From contig NZ_AP019740.1 of the NCBI RefSeq assembly GCF_006757745.1, positions 2,974,796 to 3,038,795 of the forward strand: a DNA stretch of 64,000 bases, given 5' to 3'. The stretch is from Acinetobacter radioresistens DSM 6976 = NBRC 102413 = CIP 103788. Its GTDB lineage: Bacteria > Pseudomonadota > Gammaproteobacteria > Pseudomonadales > Moraxellaceae. Positions 60,694 to 64,000 of the stretch are shown piece after piece. The notes beneath the pieces are model-generated. The model had not been told where the DNA came from. It searched no databases and saw only the letters and a list, made by a program, of their open reading frames with translations. A program made the translations under genes and the position numbers. Each line of letters starts with the position of its first letter. The first letter of the stretch is position 1.

Positions 60694-62448
60694 TTAAATC
60701 ACTTCAACACCATTTTCGCGTTCTTTCTTCACGCTCCGGTTAATAAACCATTGCTGCAAGATAGTGATACTGTTGTTGACAATCCAGTACAGTACTAGTC
60801 CTGCTGGGAAGAACAGCATAAATACAGTAAAAATGATCGGCATGATCTTAAAGACTTTTGCTTGCATTGGATCAGCTGGCTGCGGATTCAGTGATTGCTG
60901 AGTAAACATGGTCAGACCCATGACTAACGGCAAGATAAACCACGGATCCATCGCCGACAAATCCTGAATCCAGCCAAACCATGGCGCATGACGCAGTTCT
61001 ACACTTTCCATCAATACCCAGTATAGGGCAAGGAAAATCGGCATTTGCAGCAAGAGCGGTAAACAGCCTGAGAGAGGATTAACCTGCTCGCGCTTGTAGA
61101 GCGCCATCATTTCCTGAGAGAAACGCATACGGTCTTCACCGAACTCTTCTTTCATGCGCTGCATTTCTGGTGCAATTACCCGCATTTTCGCCATAGAGCG
61201 ATAGCTCTTGGATGACAGTGGCCAAAGAATAAGTTTAACCAGTATAGTCAGCAGGATAATTGACCAACCCCAGTTACCGACAATGTTATGGAAGAACTGC
61301 AGACCCAGGAACAATAATTTAGCAATTGGCCATAACCAGCCATAATCTACAGTCTGGTTCAAACCTACTGCCAGATCTTTGAGCTCGGACTGAATCTTTG
61401 GACCTGAGTAGAAGGTTGCATCTACTTCAGCAACCGTACCGGCTGGCACATTGATAGTTGGCGAAGTAAAACTAATGATATTCATATCATCAGCTGATTT
61501 GCGTGATTCGAGCTTGGCAGCATATGGCTGTCCATTGGCTTGAGTCAGTTTAAGCTGACCCGGAATCCAGGCACTCACAAAGTAATGCTGTACTACAGCA
61601 ATCCAGCCACCCTTTGCATCAACATTCAGCTTTTCATCATTAAAATTATCAAACTTGAGCTTGTTGTAATGCTCTTCTGGTGTGCCCCAGGCACCGCCCA
61701 GGAAGGTACCAAGCGTAAAGATCCCTTGATCAGACTTACCAGGATCTTCAGAATTATCACGTTTGATCTGGCCAAACATCTGACCCTGCCAGTTTTGCTG
61801 ACTACGGTTCACCACTTTATGGTTGACCACGATCGGGTACTCGCCCTGCTTAAAGGTAAAGGTCTTAATGATCTCTACACCATCAGCAGTCTTGTAGACC
61901 ATTGGTATAGTCAGTACTTTTACTGCTTTACCATTATCTTTACTGACAGTCTGAGCATCTTTAAGCAAGTCATAAGAAGTTTTTTCAACCTCATATACCG
62001 GGCGGCCGCTACGGTTACTGTCTGGACCATTGAGTCCAATCAGACCAGATTGTGCGACATAGGTACGCTTGGCATCACTTTCCAGCATGACAAACGGCTG
62101 ATCGCTGTCTTTATTCTTGTCATGATTCAGTAATTCAATTCGTACAATATCCCCACCTTTTGGATTGATCAAAAGATGATAGAGGTCAGTCTGTACTGAA
62201 ATCAGCTGCTGATTTACAGGTGCAGTTACATCTGTTGCTTGTGGCGTTGCAATATTTGCTTGCGGTACATCAGAAGAAGCTGATGCCGCTTGGCTATTTG
62301 GCAAATCTGCAGATACTTCATGCGAAACGACTGCCTGTTGCTGCGGCGCTGTCTCTGCATGACCATAATCTTTTTGCCACGCCAAAATGAGCAAATATGC
62401 GACGACAAACATGGCCCCGAGAATTGCAAACCTGGCCCATTGTTGCAT
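60694..62448 (-). CDS. yidC: Membrane protein insertase YidC
   Basis: 584-residue Oxa1-family insertase of the inner membrane, which inserts and folds membrane proteins with or without SecYEG. An N-terminal anchor helix (FAILGAMFVVAYLLILAW) precedes the large periplasmic P1 domain (about 40-350) and five C-terminal helices with PLSSKSYRSMAKMRVIAPEMQRMKE and NPLSGCLPLLLQMPIFLALYWVL. The C-terminal tail is basic. It follows yidD by only a few bases. Confidence 0.97.
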   Translation of the reverse strand: MQQWARFAILGAMFVVAYLLILAWQKDYGHAETAPQQQAVVSHEVSADLPNSQAASASSDVPQANIATPQATDVTAPVNQQLISVQTDLYHLLINPKGGDIVRIELLNHDKNKDSDQPFVMLESDAKRTYVAQSGLIGLNGPDSNRSGRPVYEVEKTSYDLLKDAQTVSKDNGKAVKVLTIPMVYKTADGVEIIKTFTFKQGEYPIVVNHKVVNRSQQNWQGQMFGQIKRDNSEDPGKSDQGIFTLGTFLGGAWGTPEEHYNKLKFDNFNDEKLNVDAKGGWIAVVQHYFVSAWIPGQLKLTQANGQPYAAKLESRKSADDMNIISFTSPTINVPAGTVAEVDATFYSGPKIQSELKDLAVGLNQTVDYGWLWPIAKLLFLGLQFFHNIVGNWGWSIILLTILVKLILWPLSSKSYRSMAKMRVIAPEMQRMKEEFGEDRMRFSQEMMALYKREQVNPLSGCLPLLLQMPIFLALYWVLMESVELRHAPWFGWIQDLSAMDPWFILPLVMGLTMFTQQSLNPQPADPMQAKVFKIMPIIFTVFMLFFPAGLVLYWIVNNSITILQQWFINRSVKKERENGVEVI

Positions 62449-62453
62449 ATCTA

Positions 62454-62774
62454 TTACCCCAAGTGGTTAGAGTGATTTTGATTCAAAAAACGATCACGAA
62501 AGGGTACAGTAACGTGAAAGGTTTGAGAATCTATTTGCTGAAATGAAATAAAACGAATTGCTTTTGGGGGAACAGGATCATAGCCAGAACCACCCCACGG
62601 ATGACAGCGACAGATACGTTTACCGGCCAACCACACGCCACGCATCGCGCCATGCGCATGAATGGCTTCTAACGAATATTGAGAACAAGTTGGAATATAA
62701 CGACAACGAGGTCCAAGCAGCGGACTAATCGCAATTTGATAGAAACGTATCAACCAATGCAATAAACGTCTCAT
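62454..62774 (-). CDS. yidD: Membrane protein insertion efficiency factor YidD
   Basis: 106-residue YidD (haemolysin-family) protein. The signature [18 protein letters not shown] and [13 protein letters not shown] with its conserved Cys residues is intact. It sits between rnpA and yidC as in most gamma-proteobacteria and supports YidC-dependent insertion. Confidence 0.95.
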   Translation of the reverse strand: MRRLLHWLIRFYQIAISPLLGPRCRYIPTCSQYSLEAIHAHGAMRGVWLAGKRICRCHPWGGSGYDPVPPKAIRFISFQQIDSQTFHVTVPFRDRFLNQNHSNHLG

Positions 62775-62782
62775 TGGTATCT

Positions 62783-63175
62783 CTAGTTTTGTGAGGAAGA
62801 AACAGCTATTTTTCGGTGTTTTTTAACCTGGCGTTGTAACTTTTGCCAAGCTATCTGTAGTTGCTGGTGCAACTCGGCATTAGAAATATCTTCTATACCT
62901 ATTTTAGGCATTACTACGATATCTAATAATTCCAGTTGTTGCTGATGCAGGCGAAAACTTTCGCGAGCAAGTCGTTTTATCCGATTTCTTTCATGTGCAC
63001 GACGCACTTTTTTCTTGGCCACAACAATACCCAAACGGCTATGATGCAATTCGGTCGGTCTGGCAAGAAATAAGAAGTGGGGTTGATGCACTTTAAAAAG
63101 CGCACCATCAAACACACTTTTGTAATCTGCAGCACAGCGGATACGTACAGCTGTGCTGAAGCTATAAAGTGTCAT
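62783..63175 (-). CDS. rnpA: Ribonuclease P protein component
   Basis: 130-residue basic protein that pairs with RNase P RNA to mature tRNA 5' ends. The family motif [17 protein letters not shown] is clear (RNR core). Start ATG 63175 agrees with the usual N-terminus [11 protein letters not shown] 63184 is in frame but unlikely. Close to rpmH upstream and yidD downstream. Confidence 0.95.
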   Translation of the reverse strand: MTLYSFSTAVRIRCAADYKSVFDGALFKVHQPHFLFLARPTELHHSRLGIVVAKKKVRRAHERNRIKRLARESFRLHQQQLELLDIVVMPKIGIEDISNAELHQQLQIAWQKLQRQVKKHRKIAVSSSQN

Positions 63176-63206
63176 GACACCCAAGTCGTTTAAACTTAAA
63201 CTGAAA

Positions 63207-63341
63207 TTAAACAGTTAAGCTGTGACGACCTTTGGCACGACGGCGAGCTAATACTTGACGACCAGCTTTAGTAGCCATACGAGCACGGAAACCATGAACG
63301 CGCTTACGCTTTAATTCAGATGGTTGGAATGTACGTTTCAT
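63207..63341 (-). CDS. rpmH: 50S ribosomal protein L34
   Basis: 44-residue basic protein. It begins [20 protein letters not shown] and ends [11 protein letters not shown], the universal L34 pattern. First gene of the rpmH-rnpA-yidD-yidC block and the first gene left of the putative origin. Confidence 0.98.
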
Positions 63342-63379
63342 GTCGAAACTCCAAAATGATCTTTCTATAAAGGTTCGCG

Positions 63380-63408
63380 ATTGTATTGTGCAATCTTTAC
63401 GCTGTCAA
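63380..63408 (-). promoter_or_regulatory. Sigma-70 promoter of rpmH
   Basis: On the minus strand, TTGACA (63403-63408) and TACAAT (63380-63385) are separated by exactly 17 bases, about 40 bases before the L34 start. Confidence 0.85.
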
Positions 63409-63419
63409 TGAAAACCCGT

Positions 63420-64000
63420 CTTTTGTTCAATTTTGATTGTAATTCCAAGAATAGAGAAATATACAAATATAAAAATGAGAGAGATAAAATTTAAAACTTA
63501 TACACAATATAAACCATTTATTTTAAAATACATTTATTTAAAAACTAAAAATATCCACAGTTTTATAAACAATATTTTGTATTTCTGAGTTAGGCTGCTG
63601 GTTTTGAATTTAAATTCATTGTAAGTTAAGTTATCCACACCAGATTGCATCGTTATTATTAAATTCAAATTTTAAAATTTAAATTTATTATTATTAGAGC
63701 GGCTTTTTTCTGTGGAAATGATACTTTTATATTCTAATATCAGATGATTATATTGTGGATAACTATGTTTTTATAATTTATATGAATTGTGGATAACTTT
63801 GTGATATATTTTATCCACAGGTTATGGAAAACTTTATCCACATGTGGTTTAAATTCAAATTTAAAACAGAAAGTTTCTTTTTTGGCCAAAACTTTAGAAA
63901 TGACCCATGACAGATGTGGATAACTTGGTTAGAATGGCCACCCCTCGCAAGGGGTGCTGTAGTTCAATTTAAATTTAAAACATGAAGATAGGGGATTCAC
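63420..64000. other. oriC: Putative chromosomal replication origin oriC (left part; dnaA beyond window)
   Basis: AT-rich region between rpmH and the expected dnaA. It carries six perfect DnaA boxes: TTATCCACA at 63631, 63811 and 63834 and its complement TGTGGATAA at 63754, 63788 and 63915. Near matches lie at 63498 (TTATACACA) and 63551 (ATATCCACA). AT-only stretches and TTTAAATT words surround the boxes and could form the unwinding element. A GC hairpin CACCCC-TCGCAA-GGGGTG sits at 63939-63956. The rpmH side and box density fit oriC of this family. Confidence 0.9.

Noticed and set aside
61540..62133. 197-codon frame opposite yidC
   Set aside because: It is the antisense shadow of the YidC periplasmic domain; no ribosome-binding site or family.

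Overview
The window is chromosomal core DNA of a gamma-proteobacterium, almost certainly Acinetobacter or a close Moraxellaceae relative. The evidence is the order rpmH-rnpA-yidD-yidC-mnmE next to an origin-like region, an Acinetobacter-type 184-residue GrpE, an rRNA operon with Ile and Ala tRNAs in the spacer, and many Acinetobacter-type proteins, all in moderately AT-rich DNA. I see no insertion sequence, prophage, integron or CRISPR array. The right end (about 63.4-64.0 kb) carries a cluster of DnaA boxes and should be oriC, with dnaA just beyond the window. Most of the window is therefore the left origin-proximal arm, where minus-strand genes run with the replication fork.

Layout from left to right. 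0-3.7 kb: an RND efflux pump (cut by the window edge), its lipoprotein adaptor and a divergent TetR regulator with a palindromic operator. 3.8-12.2 kb: ppc, a RutG-like pyrimidine permease, a LysR regulator, a TSUP permease, a HAD phosphatase and a tandem thioredoxin-fold protein. 12.2-22.3 kb: ilvD, fmt-rsmB, zupT, an NSS amino-acid symporter with its tiny MetS-like partner, an outer-membrane protein, a zinc metallopeptidase and a PfpI-like protein. 22.3-28.0 kb: a complete minus-strand rRNA operon (16S, tRNA-Ile, tRNA-Ala, 23S, 5S) with promoter, processing stems and terminator. 28.1-40 kb: ppiA, an acetoacetate-decarboxylase-like protein, an HSL-type esterase, two small lipoproteins, grpE and dnaK with heat-shock-type promoters, an unknown acidic protein, a lytic transglycosylase, a peculiar AT-rich repeat region, purE-purK and a DUF486 protein. 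40-51.1 kb: mpl, then a catabolic block (acyl-CoA synthetase, acyl-CoA dehydrogenase, FadL-like porin, MFS uptake carrier, enoyl-CoA hydratase, 3-hydroxyacyl-CoA dehydrogenase). 51-58.9 kb: GNAT protein, a manganese-riboswitch-controlled alx gene, guaD, hpt, a GlsB-like protein, dsbC, the dmeR/dmeF cobalt-nickel efflux pair and an MFS exporter. 59-64 kb: mnmE, yidC, yidD, rnpA, rpmH and oriC.

Several genes form working units. The pump, adaptor and TetR protein form an inducible efflux module. NSS and MetS form one transporter, with the stop codon of the first overlapping the ribosome-binding site of the second. GrpE and DnaK are the chaperone pair. DmeR represses DmeF through a C-tract operator. 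The 41.5-51.1 kb block supplies uptake, activation and three beta-oxidation steps but has no thiolase.

The most unusual signals are non-coding. Two 16-bp sites match the ParB-binding parS consensus at 15 of 16 positions (29.48 and 56.28 kb). A 0.4 kb AT-rich region at 37.1-37.5 kb combines a perfect DnaA box, a near-match box and about a dozen TTTAAATT/TTGAATTC-type words that recur in oriC. No wholly new multi-gene system is evident. The candidates for undescribed biology are this oriC-like region, the tandem DsbA-like protein, the two odd lipoproteins and a possible overlapping micro-gene after guaD.
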